From: Aotearoamyces nothofagi
Lineage: Eukaryota; Ascomycota; Leotiomycetes; Leotiales; Tympanidaceae
DNA length: 64,000 bases
Assembly (NCBI GenBank): GCA_015345905.1
Contig: JADDTR010000027.1
Coordinates: 187,417 to 251,416 of the forward strand
Reading direction: 5' to 3'
The position numbers and the translations under genes were made by a program. Positions 44,020-58,139 of the stretch are shown one piece after another. The notes under the pieces were generated by a model. The model was given only the letters and a program-made list of their open reading frames with translations, made no database searches and had not been told where the DNA came from. Position 1 is the stretch's first letter. The number at the start of each line of letters is the position of its first letter.

Positions 44020-45923
44020 TAGTACTTTAGCACTGCTTTGTATGTATGTACTATTGAATTGTACACCTCGAAGATCATATCATGCGATTGTGGTTTTGAC
44101 CTCTCCCCTAATCATAGGTCGAGGAATATGCATTGAGCCATAATAAGTCTCTCTCCAATATCTATCTAGTGCTATTAAGTTTTTATCGTCGTATTTCATT
44201 GCCATCGTCTTCTCAGGTTTTAATTTAAGATGTCACTTGTGGCAGCATTCATACTTCTCTATATAATGCCTTCGCTCCCGGGTTCTTCTCTCCCTTGACT
44301 ATATCATAGTTTCAGGATCTAAATAGACATACTTACGTTCGTTTCTTATACATATATAAAGCAGATAAGCGGACTCCATGTCTATCGCTCTCCTATAAAG
44401 CCAAAATATGGCTATCCACTTCGTCATAGACTACGTACAAATGCATCTTAACTTTCAGAATTTGACACGAGGATTTAAGCGCTTGAGCAGGTTTTTTCGA
44501 GACGATATCTACGTTTCTACATCATGCTCTTTTCGTTTAATGTAAGAAGTTTAGACTTCGGCGCCTATATAGGTTCTGAGAGGCGAGAATAATTGGCTTT
44601 CTTGCAGAATTTTTTAATCGCCCAGAGCATAGTGGGAGCAAGCGTGTTCTACCAGCTTTATAAGAATACAGGTAAGGGTTCCCCTGCACTCTCCTTTCTT
44701 ATCTTTTTTTTTTAAACTACGCTCTTACACATACTTTTTTTACAGCATCCCAAATTTGGTACCTCATTATTTGTACTATTACAGCAACTTCTGTATCAAC
44801 TTGTATCTACTAATCAATAGGTATATCCAACATGTCTCAAGAAGTGGGCTCTGTCTCTACCAACTTTGCCCTTCGTTCTTCCTACAGAGCCAGGTCTTCA
44901 AACAACGACCAGCAACGAAGAGCAATAGGCAAGAACATTCAATGCAATGTCAAGTACGACTAGCTTATAAACTCTCAAGAGAAAAACTATATTGTCGCCG
45001 TGATAGTATGACTTCTTCCGAATTTAACGAGCTCGTCAATATAGCGCTCGAGCAGCAAGAGAAAGCCCGCTCAAAGCCCTCGCTGGGATTCCGCGGCATC
45101 ATTATTACGAAGTTATTCGCCGTTCGTTAGAAGCGATGTAACTCGTAAGTATTTTCTTTCTCTCCAGTTAATCATCTGGATCCAGATGTCTTATTAGAGA
45201 CCTTCAAACCATTCATTGATGGGAAAGCTGATGTCCCAAGATACACTGTTTACAAACCCAACACATCTCGCTAATATCCAACAAAAACACTCGCTCAGTG
45301 ACTTTAATAAACCCAATACTTCGGAACCGGTTTCAAGGCAGCGGCAAGAGGCTGGCAGAGCTGATCATCAAATCATTGACAAGCAGTGGCAGCCATCCAC
45401 AAGGATCGCATAGTCCAATCCTACACCTGAGGTCATACACTCTGCTGTTAATACTAGGTGCGCTATTTGGAAGGATGGGAATTGCTAGGGAAATAACTCA
45501 ACAAATATTTAGTCGGGAAGTTCATATGTCAGGCAACCAATTCTATCGATAGCATTATAACTAGTAAGCCTCAGAGTCGTTTCAAGCGGCCTGACTGGTC
45601 CGAGGCAGATTGACATACAGCGGATGAGATTGAGCGGGCTACTAAATGGGATGAAAATTACTTGGATGGGAGTCGATTAAAAATGGCCAGGCTTTTTATG
45701 GTAAACCATCATCTTGATATACTTTTTTTTATATCCTTCGTTATCTTTATATCTGTAGGGAGGTTGATAGGGCTTATGTCATTAAAAAGCAAAAGATATG
45801 TAACAATTAGCAAGTCTTCATTATATTGTCTTAATATGAGGCTATGTCTCAATCAGGTTCTAAAGTTATAAACGTGCGTTAACACCCATCTCCAATCAAG
45901 CCCGTAGTTAGGTGGGAAGCTAA
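44020..45923. other. Spacer with unexplained open frames
   Basis: No recognised gene. On the + strand a small frame at 44832-44963 begins with ATG (MSQEVGSVSTNFALRSS), and an overlapping frame runs to 45130 (SMTSSEFNELVNIALEQQEK). A further frame at 45298-45552 contains a hydrophobic stretch. These could be an orphan gene with introns or relics of one; no model joins them cleanly. The region is otherwise AT-rich with simple T runs. Confidence 0.4.
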
Positions 45924-48900
45924 TTAATAGCCATCATCACTATCGTCCTCATCCGGTAACAATGCTCTATAACGTCTGCTTGCTAGGTCTTCCTCTAACC
46001 CTCCATTGCTCTCTGGATCAAGATACCCATCGCCACCAAGGAGACTCAATGCCACTGGTAGAAATACGAGAGCATGCGTCGCCGCGAAGACTACTAATGC
46101 CAGCCAAATCCTGAAATAGTATATCTCAAAGATTTTGCTTCTTGTGAAGGCCAGCACGGACACCCCGAGCAATTTTGTAATTGTTATACCGCTAAACACA
46201 CTCCCACCAACATTAACAAGAGCAGACCAAGCCCGTGCATCACGACCCCGGAAGGAGCTCTTCGCGCGTTCCATAATACTGCTAGCCGGGAACATGAAAG
46301 AGCGTGCAATATGTGCACAGAACTCGACGCCGATTCCGACACATATTATAAGGTTCACAAGGCTTACGGCGTTCAAGGAAACATCAAAGACTGCCATAAA
46401 CCCGATTATATCGATAACGATCATTAAGACTGTAGCAGTAACAATTGCGCCTGTCTTGACTGAACCGAGTAGAATGGAGGAGATAACCAAAATAATGCCA
46501 AGTGCTAAGCCTAGGAGTGTCGCTGTCAACGAGAAAATTGTTGAGTACTGATCGAAAAAGATATAAAATAGGCTATATGGGAAGACCTCGATACCAGTTC
46601 GTTCACTAATACCATCCGCAATGCGACGGGCCGATGCGTAGGCATTTATGAAGTCATCTTGACTGCGAAGTGGAGTGTGGGTAGTGCGAAAATGGCTTGC
46701 AGGGATGGTGTCGCGCTCGGAGTCAATAACAAGAGCATTACCATATGCTGCCTGGCCACCGAGGGGACAAGCATCGTTCGTGGGAGCTTTGATCCAACGC
46801 TCCAGGTATGAAATAAACTCTTCGCCTTCGGGCATGCCTGATAACGTGATGTTCCACGGCGGATCCCGGTCCTCAAAACACATCTTACCATGGTCGACAC
46901 AGCACCCGTCAGATGCAGGATCAAGCCAGCGAAAGTATTCATCTATCCAGCTCGCTGTCGGTGTGGCAATATATGATATATTCGGCCTCTTTCGTTCCTG
47001 CTCTAAAACGTTTGTTATAGATTCTTGCTGACACGTGGTAAAACGCGAGCATAGTTGCTGCTGATGTCCTCGCTGCGTTACGTTGAGTTCCCTTGTGACG
47101 AAGTAAACCGGAGGCCCAGAGTCGAAGTATGAATAGATGTCATTAAAGTATTGAATCAGATATGAATCATCAGGAATAGCGACTCTCTGGTCAAGGCCCA
47201 ATTTCACCTCTGGGATGAGCGAGACACCAGCAGTGAATATACCAAGGAATATCACCACGACGGCTACCTTCATCTTCCGTCCTAGCAGTCCCGGGGCATA
47301 TGTCTTCCGAATGAACCTCTGCAAGGTGCCTTCATCTATCGCCTCATAGGATCTACTATTGCCGTTTCCGTTTCCATTGGTACCTTCCAGATGGATACGA
47401 GCACTTTTTATTTGAATGCATGGAAAGCAATCTGCGCGGGAATTTTCGACGCGTCTCTGGTTCAGAGCCAGTACAGACACAAACATCGTCACTTGCAATA
47501 CCGCATTGATAAAAACGGCGCCTGTGGCATATATAGCAAAATTACGCACAGCGGGCATCCCCACAAATGCTCCAAGTGCGAAGGTAGTGGTTTCTGTCGA
47601 AGCGGACAATAGGATGGAGGGTCCCATCCGGCCTAGAGCTTTTGCGGCCCGTTCTTCTACCATATCATCTGGGTGGCTCACGTTGACTCTCTCAAACTCA
47701 TGAACAATGAGAAAGATATTGTCGATTCCAACAGCAAGTACGATGAATGGTATCACCTCAGCAATAATTAAAGTAACTTTGATGCCTGCAGCAGAAAACA
47801 AACCAATAGATGCTGATATGGACATCAAGACAATAAGGATGCCAACGACACCTAGAGTAAACTTGGATTGTACGAGAGATGCAGCTGGATTACGAAGAAT
47901 GGATCTTAAAGAGATTGTTGTCGAGCCCAGTGCCAAGGAGGCATAGAAGAACATGATGATGTAGCTGATGACGACGATCTTCGCATCTGTATTTGTGGAC
48001 TTGTTAAGTTCCACTTCCAAACTTATTTCTGTGGAAAATGAAAGGCGCAGGCCACGGTTGCTTGCCTCGCCTTGCAATTCCAGTAATGTGTTTCTAAGTG
48101 ATGCCTCCCAATCCATGGCACGTTCCGTTTCAGGGGTCCCTTCCGCGTAATTGTTCAGCACCCAAGTAACAATCAAGGCGGATGATTGGGAGACATCTCC
48201 GGAATCTTTCCAGCCACCAAGAATCATACTTGGGGATAGCGGCTGACTGAAAGCTGGTAGACATTCTACAGGAGATTCAGCGCAGGCTCGTAGGTCTTCT
48301 TTCCAGGTATGAGGGTCGACCATTCGAATGTCATTGCCAAAATATCCGGCAACAGATTGAACGACGCAAGCCTCACCAGTGGGCTGTAAGCAGACATCGT
48401 TCAAAGTAGCGCCAGTCCTGTTACCCTTTAAGGCACTGATCCTATTCTCAACTTCAAACCACCATTCCATTGTCTCGTAGCTCAGAACGGGGCCAGGTCC
48501 TCCTGGATTAGTGTCGTTGACCAGGAACGCTTGTTCAGCTCGATAGAATGGACCAAAGTTGGCGTCAAAAAAGGCCTTTTCCTCGGCTGCAGCGGATGTT
48601 GGGCTAACCCATAGGCGGGCAGGATTCCTTTCGATGTCAAAATTCACCCAGCCAATGCTTAGTAGGCCAACAACGAGGACACTAGTGCCTATTGTGATAG
48701 CCGGAAATTTCGCGGCCATGTAACCTAGATGACCGAATGCACTATCACAAACAGTATTGGGCCAGTAGTTCCTTTGCGGGCGGTCATACATTGCTCCGTT
48801 GTGAACGATGTCGCCTTCATCTTCGTCATCGCTAGGGGCAGCATCCTGCAGTAGACGCATCCGCTCGCTCTGTCTCCTAGAGTGTTTTGCCCACACGATA

Positions 48901-49815
48901 TGGCCGAATAAACCTGCGACTAGTAGAAGCAGCAACACACTGTAAGTCAAGATGGCGCTGAACGAGAGGCAAGGCAGAAGGCCAACATGACAGGAGCCTG
49001 CCTCAGCAACTTCCGGCAATTCTGGGCAGACTGTCTGACAGTCTATGCAAGCGCATCGAAAATTCTCGTCTTCATCGTTGCATTTTTTGGGTTTAAGGGG
49101 TTTTGCTTCCATGCCATCCTCGGTATAATTGCTCGGTCTTGGAAAGTTAATCTGGAAGGGCGAGCCGACGAACTTCTCATCCCCAAGGAATTTCAGCAAG
49201 GCTGGGTAATCCTTCGCACCCCCACCAATGAAGTCAATAGCTTTGCTATTCGTAGCGCCAAATTTAACGTCTTTGCAGCTTTCGTAAAACCCAGAGCCGT
49301 ATTCGTCGGTAACTAATTGATCAAGCTCTGTAACCAGATATTTACCAGCCTTCTCCATGGTCTGCGTGACGTTTATGAACAAAGATTGATCGGGGGAACA
49401 AGTAAATGTGCAGAAGAGGTTATAGAAATTCTCTCTGCAGGCTGGACAGGCTGATATTATGTTGTTTGCAGTATTGAGGTTTGACTGAAGCGCTTTGAGC
49501 TACAATAATAACGTCAGTCATCCAAGTTGAATACAGGGCGTGGTAAAAACATACCTGATCTATTTCGCAGCACACTGGACCCGTAGACCATTTTGCTCCG
49601 CAGATGTCTATCAGCAGCTGTCTTCCTTCAGCATCGGGTTCCTCGGCGAGTCCATTGTCTGGACAAGGGAGTTCTTTTCCAAAGAGACTCTTCTTTCCAC
49701 AGTTCCCTCGTATGGCACATCTGCCAGCTTCATGAATGGGCGTGTATGGGTCTCCTGTAGCTATGTCCACACAAAGCACTACAACGGCAGCAATGAGCTG
49801 CCATATGCTCCGCAT
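45924..49815 (-). CDS. NCR1: Niemann-Pick C1-type sterol transporter (Ncr1)
   Basis: This vacuolar membrane protein moves sterol from the lumen into the membrane. Exons 49815-49555 and 49499-45924 (intron 55 nt) encode 1278 residues. The start is the ATG at 49815, which gives a signal peptide (MRSIWQLIAAVVVLCVDIATG); an apparent upstream start is a TTG. The Cys-rich N-terminal sterol-binding domain follows (HEAGRCAIRGNCGKKSLFG, ACPACRENFYNLFCTFTCSP). Next come a Pro-containing linker and the first helix (AILTYSVLLLLLVAGLFGH). The sterol-sensing domain has ISYIIMFFYASLALGS, FTLGVVGILIVLMSIS, IIAEVIPFIVLAVGIDNIFL and VHEFERV. Cys-rich second and third lumenal loops (CSRFTTCQQ, DGCCVDHGKMCF) and a C-terminal five-helix block (VNLIICVGIGVEFCAHIARSF) complete the NPC1 layout. 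It ends in an acidic tail. Confidence 0.96.
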
Positions 49816-52004
49816 CGTCTTAAGGAAGGTCAACGCCGCACAGCAGGTCGTAAACTAAGATCTTGAATATGGCCTTATAATAGCAACGGCAACCCTATGG
49901 TTTTGGCTTCGTAGGTGTACATGCAATAATATATTAGAGTCACAAGCCGCCATCGGGGGGTTGTATTGATCAGGTACGACCACCAGCTAGCTTGTTGTTC
50001 AACCAGGCTACATACAGCTACAAGCCGCATGACCGGGCTGTGCATCAAAAGATGCCGTGTGCATCAATTCATGCCTGAGGCATAAAATAATTCTTGTTGA
50101 ACAACGCGACATGATACGTAAATCAATTTAATCTACATCTTCCTACAAATTTTCTACACTGTAGATTTGACGGCAGAGCTCAGCTAATTTTGCCTACTTT
50201 TAAAATCTCGATTTCTTGCAATAAAATTGTCAGTAAGCTACAATAACATCCACATTTGCAGTAACTATACAGCAAGATAACTTAAGGATGAATACATGGT
50301 CCGTGCATATATACAATACATACATGAATCATGATAGTTCATGACGTCCTCTCCCGTGCCTCCCTATTGCACCCTACCTTATGCCGTCCCAACGACGAGG
50401 CCATAGGGGCATATGGTTTTCTACTCAATTAGGGAGTCGAATTTGGGCCCTTCACGAACATGATGCAGAGGGTAGAGGCTTAAGCTTCTCGTGGTTTTGA
50501 ATATCTTTTTTTGTATTACACGCTTCACCTGCTGCATGATAAATTTGCCTTGTTGTATCCATACAAATCCCTGCGTGGCCTTAGCTAGGTACATATACAA
50601 TTCCAATGGGGACAAGCTAAACAATGCAAGAGACTCCTGAAGTCAACATGAAGACACGTTACACCCTCAGCGTAGTACTACTCAGCTTTTCATAGCTAGG
50701 CCAGCTGCTGTTTGCAATGCATGTCCAACCTGTCATTGTCTTTGCTCTTGTCTTCGCCTTCTATTGGTACTGCCTTACCTTCTTCGTACTTGGTGTGTGG
50801 TCTACGCTCTTCGATGTATTCAATGGCCGGCACATGGCTCAGATGTGAACGCGATTTCTTTCTACTGTAGCGTGGTAGGCAAAGGGGGTGGTACTGTTGG
50901 AGGGAAGTACCTGGCCATTGCCTCGGTGTAAGAGCGAGCACGCAAGGCTAGGTGATGCAGAATCAAGAAGCACTCATAGCATGTGGCTATGGCTCTGAAT
51001 GAGATCTAAGGATTGAGCATGTTCTGCGTCGATAAGGCTTACTATATTAACCGGGTACACCGGGATTTAGGGGCGTAGAGTTCTAATATTTCGTCATCAC
51101 ACCTTCAGAGCAAGCTAACATTTTCAAGCTGCTTCCTTTGCTCATCCACGTAACTTTATAATTGCCTACCATTAACAAGTCACATTATTTTCGTGAATAC
51201 CTACGTTTTCGCCTCCATGCTTCTTGCTTCTTATATTATGTGCTCATACAGTTAACTATTTCGGCTACCTAGTCTCTAGCCTTTAACTACTTATACTACG
51301 TTATGCGTTATACGTGCTATATCTTTTCACGCTATCCCTAGAAGCGTCAGTAGTCACGAGTAGTCAAGCATTCTAATATTTGATTCCTTCTCTGCTGGCA
51401 ATGCTACAAGTATACAATCTCGGATTTGAAGAGCATTGTATGGTAAAATTCATTTAAGATGATTTGATTTAATTTGATTTTTAACTACGGCTAGGCTTTT
51501 ATTATTTATATAATTAAATTCATGATTCTTGATTTCACTCATTAGAATATTTGAATCATGCTTCTTTTTATAGCCCTAAAGGCAAATTTTCTAAACCAAA
51601 TTACGAAAATAATGGAAGTCATTCAAGTCAACAACTTAGTTCTTTTAATAAAATCGAGTATTTCAGAATACTAAGTTGCATGCATACTCAAAGGTCCCGC
51701 CAATTGCTGTGAGGGGAAAAAAGGTTCTAAACCCAAGGGATCCATGCAATTCTATGAGAAGCCCCGGTGCTACTGTACAAGCTGTAATCGATCCATTATC
51801 GCTTTATCGGCCACGGTCGTAAGCGACAAGCGCCAACTGTGACGAGCTCGATTGATTTGAAGTAAACCGGGGAACGATTGCAAACCCATTGTTTGCAATA
51901 ATCATCTTTCCCACGACTCTTTTACATCTAACGTTTCCCCACTCCTGCACTCATCGACTTCCACACGAAAAGACATCTAGTCTCGCCATATATGGCGTAA
52001 TCAC
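49816..52004. other. Long AT-rich spacer, no gene seen
   Basis: The left end is the NCR1 promoter. From about 50080 to 51690 the sequence is AT-rich with short TTGATTT-like repeats near 51460-51490 and no supported coding sequence; frames at 50421-50624 and 50696-50941 are too short and featureless. The last 100 bp are CT-rich and form the probable core promoter of UFD4. No tRNA could be folded by eye. Confidence 0.5.
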
Positions 52005-55000
52005 ATGGCATCTTCGAACGCGCCTTCTTCGGTTTTTGACGAGAAGATAGAACCGTCCAACACCAGCACCACTCACTCTTCAACTTCTTCGCTTCATCAT
52101 AACCCGAGGTACTTACACAACACCTTCATCCATTCACTTTTCTGTGATCCATATTCCCCACTCTTTTCAAAACGTCACAGCCACATGTCCACATGTACTT
52201 TTACTTCTACGACTTGACGTTACTTACCTCCCTGAACTGTCATGACTACCGATCAGTCGTGAGAGTGTGACGGAGGCTAAGGGCATCATAAAGCATAGGA
52301 ACATATACTCATGTCTCCCAGAAGAACTCGTGCATCAGCTCGGCAAGCAGCAACCTCTTCCGAAGCATCAGCCTTTGCCACTGCTGCTGTGCCTGCTGCC
52401 GCTTCCTCGTCCCGTCCTCCTGCCCCATCGAGAAAGCGAAAAGCTCCTGCACGGGAGCCTACCCCTACACTAGAACAAGAACCAGAACCAGCAAGAGCTT
52501 TATTGCCGCGACGTACAAAGAGGCAGAAGGTATCAGAATCAGACACACCTGCTCCTCCAGCACCAACACCTCATCGAAAGAAGGGCAAGGCTGCAGCGGT
52601 CATGTCGAGTCCTGCGTTCGTGGACCCTCTTAGCCTTATATCGATACCGACTCTTCGCTGACAACATATAGAACATCCTCAGGTCCTGCAAATGAACCGG
52701 CAAATACATCGGTGACTTCGAACAAACGCAAATCAAGCAGAAGCAAAAAGATCAGTCAAGGTAGCTCGCTTGGTAGAATAATATGCTTATAAAGCTGACC
52801 AAGTGTACATAGATCCATCCACAGGTACTCCGAGTTCAAGTCGACGATCTAAGAAGCCAATAAAGGATGCCGAGACCGAGATAAATACCTCTGACGAGAA
52901 GCCGTCAAGGTCTGTAGCCGATGATCACGACCACGACCATGACGAAAGTAGCGAAGACAATGAAGATGGAGAATTAGCCAAAGACTATGGAGAAGATGAT
53001 GACAATGATGACCCTTTTGGTGGGTTTGGAGGGTCTGGGGGACCGCCACATGGCCTCTCAAGCACATTAAGAGCACTTAGTGGCATGATGTCGGGAGTGT
53101 CGTCAAGGCTACGTGACATACTGGCGAACTTGAAGCAGAAGGATGATCCTTCTGTGCAGCTAATCGCGCTTCAGGAACTCTCCGAGATTCTACTTGTGTC
53201 AACGGAGGACAATCTGTCTGGGCACTTCTCCCCAGATGCCTTTGTCAAGGAGCTCGTTGTTCTAATGCAGCCATCTGAGTTTGGGGAGGAAAACCCAGAG
53301 ATGATGCTACTTGCCTGTCGTTGCCTTGCTAATCTCATGGAAGCGCTTCCAGCAAGCACAGCTAACGTGGTCTATGGCGGTGCGGTTCCGGTCCTCTGCC
53401 AGAAGCTTCTTGAAATCCATTTTATAGACTTAGCAGAGCAAGCTCTCAGCGTAAGTCGTTTCTACGTCCGAAAACGGGGCTATATTAACTAGTTAAAGAC
53501 TTTAGAAAAGATATCGGTCGAATATCCTGCTTCCATAGTGCGAGAGGGAGGCCTTACTGCCTGCTTGACATATCTCGATTTCTTTGCTACCAGCACACAG
53601 AGAACAGCTGTGACGACAGCAGCTAATTGCTGTCGAAATATACCAGAAGACTCGTTCTCCGTCATTCGAGACGTCATGCCTATCTTACTAAACGTTCTCG
53701 GCAGCAATGACCAAAGGGTTGTTGAGCAAGGCTCACTCTGCGTCTCTCGGGTTGTCGAGAGCTTCCGATATCATCCACATAAGCTTGAGGAGCTTGTCAG
53801 TACTGATCTACTGAAGGCAATTCTGCGCCTCTTACTACCCGGGACAACCAACCTTATCGGGCCAAACATTCATACCCAGTTCCTCCGTGTGCTTGCCTTT
53901 ACTGCAAAGGCTAGTCCACGTTTATCTGCTGAATTATTCAAGATGAATGTTGTTGAAACTCTCTACCAGATTCTCACCGGTGTCTCACCTCCGAGTGGTA
54001 CAGAAGATGTCGCTTCGAAATTAGACAGCGTAGTAATTATGCAAGCCTTGATTCATCGACCACGCGAGCAAGTTATCGAGACGCTTAATGTAATCTGCGA
54101 GCTCTTACCTGGTCTTCCCCGCAACTCCGACTCATTTATGGATGAGGTCTTTGACATTTCGGGAGCGACTGAGCCGCAGTCTGCCTCATCCGGATCTCGA
54201 AGGAAGTCTCCAAACGAAAAACGACTTGAACTCCTCGAGGGATGCAGGGAAGAAGTCAAGCGGTTTGCCGTTATTCTTTTACCAACATTGACGGATGCCT
54301 TTTCAAGCACTGTTAACCTGAGTGTACGACAGAAAGTTCTCACAGCTCACCTTAAGATGCTCTCAAACCTGGATAGAGACATACTCATAGAAGCCCTTCG
54401 GTGTGTGCCGTATGCTTCTTTCTTGGCCGGTATTCTTTCTCAACAGGACCACCCGAGTCTTGTTGATTCTGCACTTCAGGCGGCGGAACTACTATTAAAT
54501 CGCCTAGACGACATTTACAGATACCAATTTTATCGCGAAGGAGTCATTGCTGAGATAGCGAAGCTTGCCTATCCTCCGGAGAATAAGGAAATTGATTCTA
54601 ACCCCGCAGACCTAGTTGCATCTGATGAAATCACTACTGCCGAATTGAAGACCGAAGTAGAGCCCGGCCACATCACTGCTACTGATAATGAAGATAATGA
54701 GGATGATTCTTCCGATGACGATAATGACGACGAGAATGAGAATGAAATTGAGGATCCTCGGGATGATGTTTCTGCGAGTCCTGCAAGCTCTCGAGGCTCC
54801 ACAACTTCCCTGGATGGCCGACAACAGACTCTGCCTTCAGCTATGATTACCATGCAACAACTCATTACACAGCGTGCCAAGAAATTCTTAGAAGTGCACG
54901 AGAATGAGAAGAATAGCAAGAGTTTGAAGAAGAAAGCCACTAAGATCTTAACGAGCTTGCAGAGCTTAGCTGCTGAAATTGAAGCATTCTACCTCCGACA

Positions 55001-58000
55001 GGGGCCTGGCGACGGTATTGAGCTCTACGCAAAGCTTGCGGCATACTTTGATGGGGATGTTCTTGAAAGCGTTACTAGTGCAGAACTGCTAAACTCCGAG
55101 GTTGTTCGTGTCCTCCTTGAGGTCTTTAATAATCCTGATGAACAGCTCAGCAATGATGCACGGTCTGCGTTTTTGGAGGTATTCATGGGACGCACCGTCG
55201 CCAAGAGACCGAAGACAGCAACCGCAGACTCTCCGGCCACACCATTTAGCATTCTCATCCACAAGCTGCAAGATCTCCTTAGTCGTTCAGAACACTTTGA
55301 GGTTGTCACCGTTCACCAGAATACTTTTGATGGAAATCGTAGCAGTGCGGCCTCGATGTTAGCGAAGCAGATACGACTTAAACTTGTGGCTGATGATGAC
55401 TCAGAAATCCCAAAGCCATATCGAAATATAATGGTGTCTATTCATGCGATTGCCACCTTTAAGGCTCTTGATGACTATTTGCGTCCTCGTATTAGTCTAT
55501 CTGAGAGGCCGAGAGGTTCCAGAAATCGGGAAGGCTTGTCGGGAGCATTAGCAGCCCTGGCTGCAGCTGGGATGTCAAATCCTTATTCATCTAACTCAAG
55601 TGCTCAATCTAGAATGGCAGAGCGACAGCTTGCGGCGGCGATGGCAGCCGCTGGCGGTCCATCTCCTCCGCCTCCTGCAAACCCACGAAGCTCCCGTAGG
55701 TCAAAATCGAGGACTGCTCCTGCAGTTACCCCTGCCTCGGCAGCACAGTCCGCATCAAGTACGCCGCAAGAGAAACCTACCACTCGGCGTTCTAGTCGGC
55801 GGCAACAGGCTCAGACTGATGCACCACAACCACCACCTCCCCTTCAAGCCGAAGATAGCTTGCAAGGTGCGCTTGAATGTGCTGACGAGAGAAATTTCAC
55901 GGAAGACGAAGAGATGGAGGACAGCACAGCACTTGATACAATAGTTGGAGACCTGGATGAGGAAATGGAGGAAGGTAGTCCGAGTGATCCAGGTGCAGTT
56001 AGTCTAGAAGTCGCCGCTGGCGGTAAAATCACCGCCAGGAAAGACGATGGAACAAGAGTAGCAACTCCCTCACAGCTACCATCTACAGGTAGTGGTTCAC
56101 GCAGCAGCTCATCTCTACAGCGCGCTGTTGCAGCCCAACCTGCCACCGCGACTCCCCCTTCATCTTCTCGGCCAATGTCATATGCTGCAGCGATACAGGC
56201 TGTACCACAAGACTGGCATATTGAATTTAGTTTTGATGACCGCCCAATTTCAAACGAGACTACAATATATCGCGCTGTTCACAACAACACCGCGCAAGCT
56301 GACGAGAACACGAGTCGCAGTGTTTGGTCTGCGATCCATCCGATTAAGTTCAAGCGTGTTGCGGGCCCACCTCCTCCAGAACCAAGTTCACTCGCACAGG
56401 CACATGAGAACTCCTCGGAAACTACTGCATCTGGCATCCCTGCTTCATTGGACAAGCATCCTGCCACATCTTCAATTGTGCGACTACTAAACATTTTGCA
56501 TGCCCTCAACGCAAATCTCGATGATGTCCTAGCTGAGAATAAGGACACCTTGAAGCTTAACGCTGAACCCCTTTCACAGTTCGTTAATACGAAGCTGACC
56601 GCCAAACTGAACCGTCAACTGGAAGAGCCTCTCATTGTGGCAAGTAATTGTTTGCCCAGCTGGAGTGAAGATCTTGCTCGATTGTACCCATTCCTCTTTC
56701 CTTTCGAAACCAGACATCTCTTCCTTCAGTCGACATCCTTTGGCTACGCAAGATCCATGACGCGATGGCAGAATGCTCAATCAGCAGATGAATCCCGACG
56801 TGACCGCCACAGAGATGAACGCCCCTTCCTCGGCCGATTGCAACGACAAAAGGTCCGCATCTCACGATCAAAGATCCTGGAATCTGCTTTGAAAGTTATG
56901 GAGCTCTACGGTGCTTCTCAGAGCATCCTTGAGGTCGAATATTTTGAGGAAGTTGGTACCGGCCTTGGACCGACCCTGGAATTCTACTCGACCGTATCAA
57001 AAGAATTCTCAAAGAAGAAGCTGAAGCTCTGGCGGGAAACAGATGCTAACGAACAGGACGAATATGCTTTTGGTGTGCGAGGTCTCTTTCCTGCACCCAT
57101 GAGTGAAGAACAAGCATCTAATGAGAATGGCAAGCGTATCCTTCATCTATTCAAGATGTTGGGTAAATTTGTCGCTAGATCAATGATCGACTCTCGTATC
57201 ATTGATGTATCTTTCAACCCTACCTTCTTCCGAATTGGGGATGTATCAAAGGCGGTTACACCAAGTTTAGGAGCTGTGAAAACTGTGGATTCTCAGCTGG
57301 CAGCTTCACTCAAATTGATAAAGAAGTTCGCTCTCGCAAAGAAGGCTGTCGACGAAAATGGCAACCTTTCGGCTGCTGAGAAAGTGGCTGCTGCAGAGGC
57401 CATTATTGTTTCTGGTGTACGCATTGATGATCTTGGTCTTGACTTTACTCTCCCAGGATACTCATCGATTGAACTTCTACCCAATGGATCGCAAATCTCA
57501 GTAACTATTGAAACTGTCGAGCAGTACCTTGAAAAGGTTCTAGATATGACTCTTGGTAGTGGAGTTCAACGACAAGTGGACGCGTTCCGAGCGGGTTTCA
57601 CTCAGGTCTTCCCATATTCAGCGTTAAGTGCGTTCACTCCAGATGAGCTGGTAATGCTCTTTGGCAGAATTGAGGAGGATTGGTCTCTCGAAAGTAAGTG
57701 AACTAAGGATTCCTGATACATAGGCTAACATTTAACTCAGCTTTGATGGACTCTATTAAGGCAGATCATGGCTTCAACATGGATAGCAAGAGTGTCAAAA
57801 ATCTCCTCCAGACTATGAGCGAGCTCTCGCTACCAGAACGCCGTGATTTCCTTCAGTTTACTACGGGTAGTCCGAAACTTCCAATTGGAGGTATATATTG
57901 ATACGTCGTCTTTCGTTTACCTTACGCTAATAAAATCTACAGGCTTTAAGAGTCTTACTCCCATGTTCACTGTGGTATGCAAACCCAGTGAACCCCCCTA

Positions 58001-58139
58001 TTCCTCCGATGATTATCTTCCAAGTGTTATGACTTGCGTCAACTACCTCAAATTGCCTGATTATACCGATCTGGATGTCATGAGGCGTCGTGTCAATATC
58101 GCAATCAAGGAAGGGCAGGGTGCTTTTCATCTGTCGTAA
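52005..58139 (+). CDS. UFD4: HECT E3 ubiquitin ligase Ufd4/TRIP12
   Basis: Ufd4 builds K29-linked chains on ubiquitin-fusion and degron substrates. Supported exons are 52322-52615, 52672-52760, 52813-53450, 53499-57693, 57741-57890 and 57943-58139. The first exon is either 52005-52108 (MASSNAPSSVFDEKIEPSN, spliced through a 213-nt intron; 1888 residues) or the frame simply starts at the ATG at 52311 (1857 residues). The N-terminus is basic and disordered. An acidic tract (HDHDHDESSEDNEDGE) precedes the armadillo-like repeats (KQKDDPSVQLIALQELSEIL, CCRNIPEDSFSVIRDVMPIL). A disordered Ser/Pro middle follows, then the conserved block RWQNAQSADESRRDRHRDER, FLGRLQRQKVRISRSKILES. The HECT domain has EVEYFEEVGTGLGPTLEFYS and the catalytic Cys in TCVNYLKLP (58035-58037), 33 residues before the last residue as expected. 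Confidence 0.93.

Noticed and set aside
49816-52004. tRNA or other structural RNA gene in the long AT-rich spacer
   Set aside because: No B-box-like GGTTCGAATCC sequence or cloverleaf could be found by eye; a covariance-model scan would settle it.
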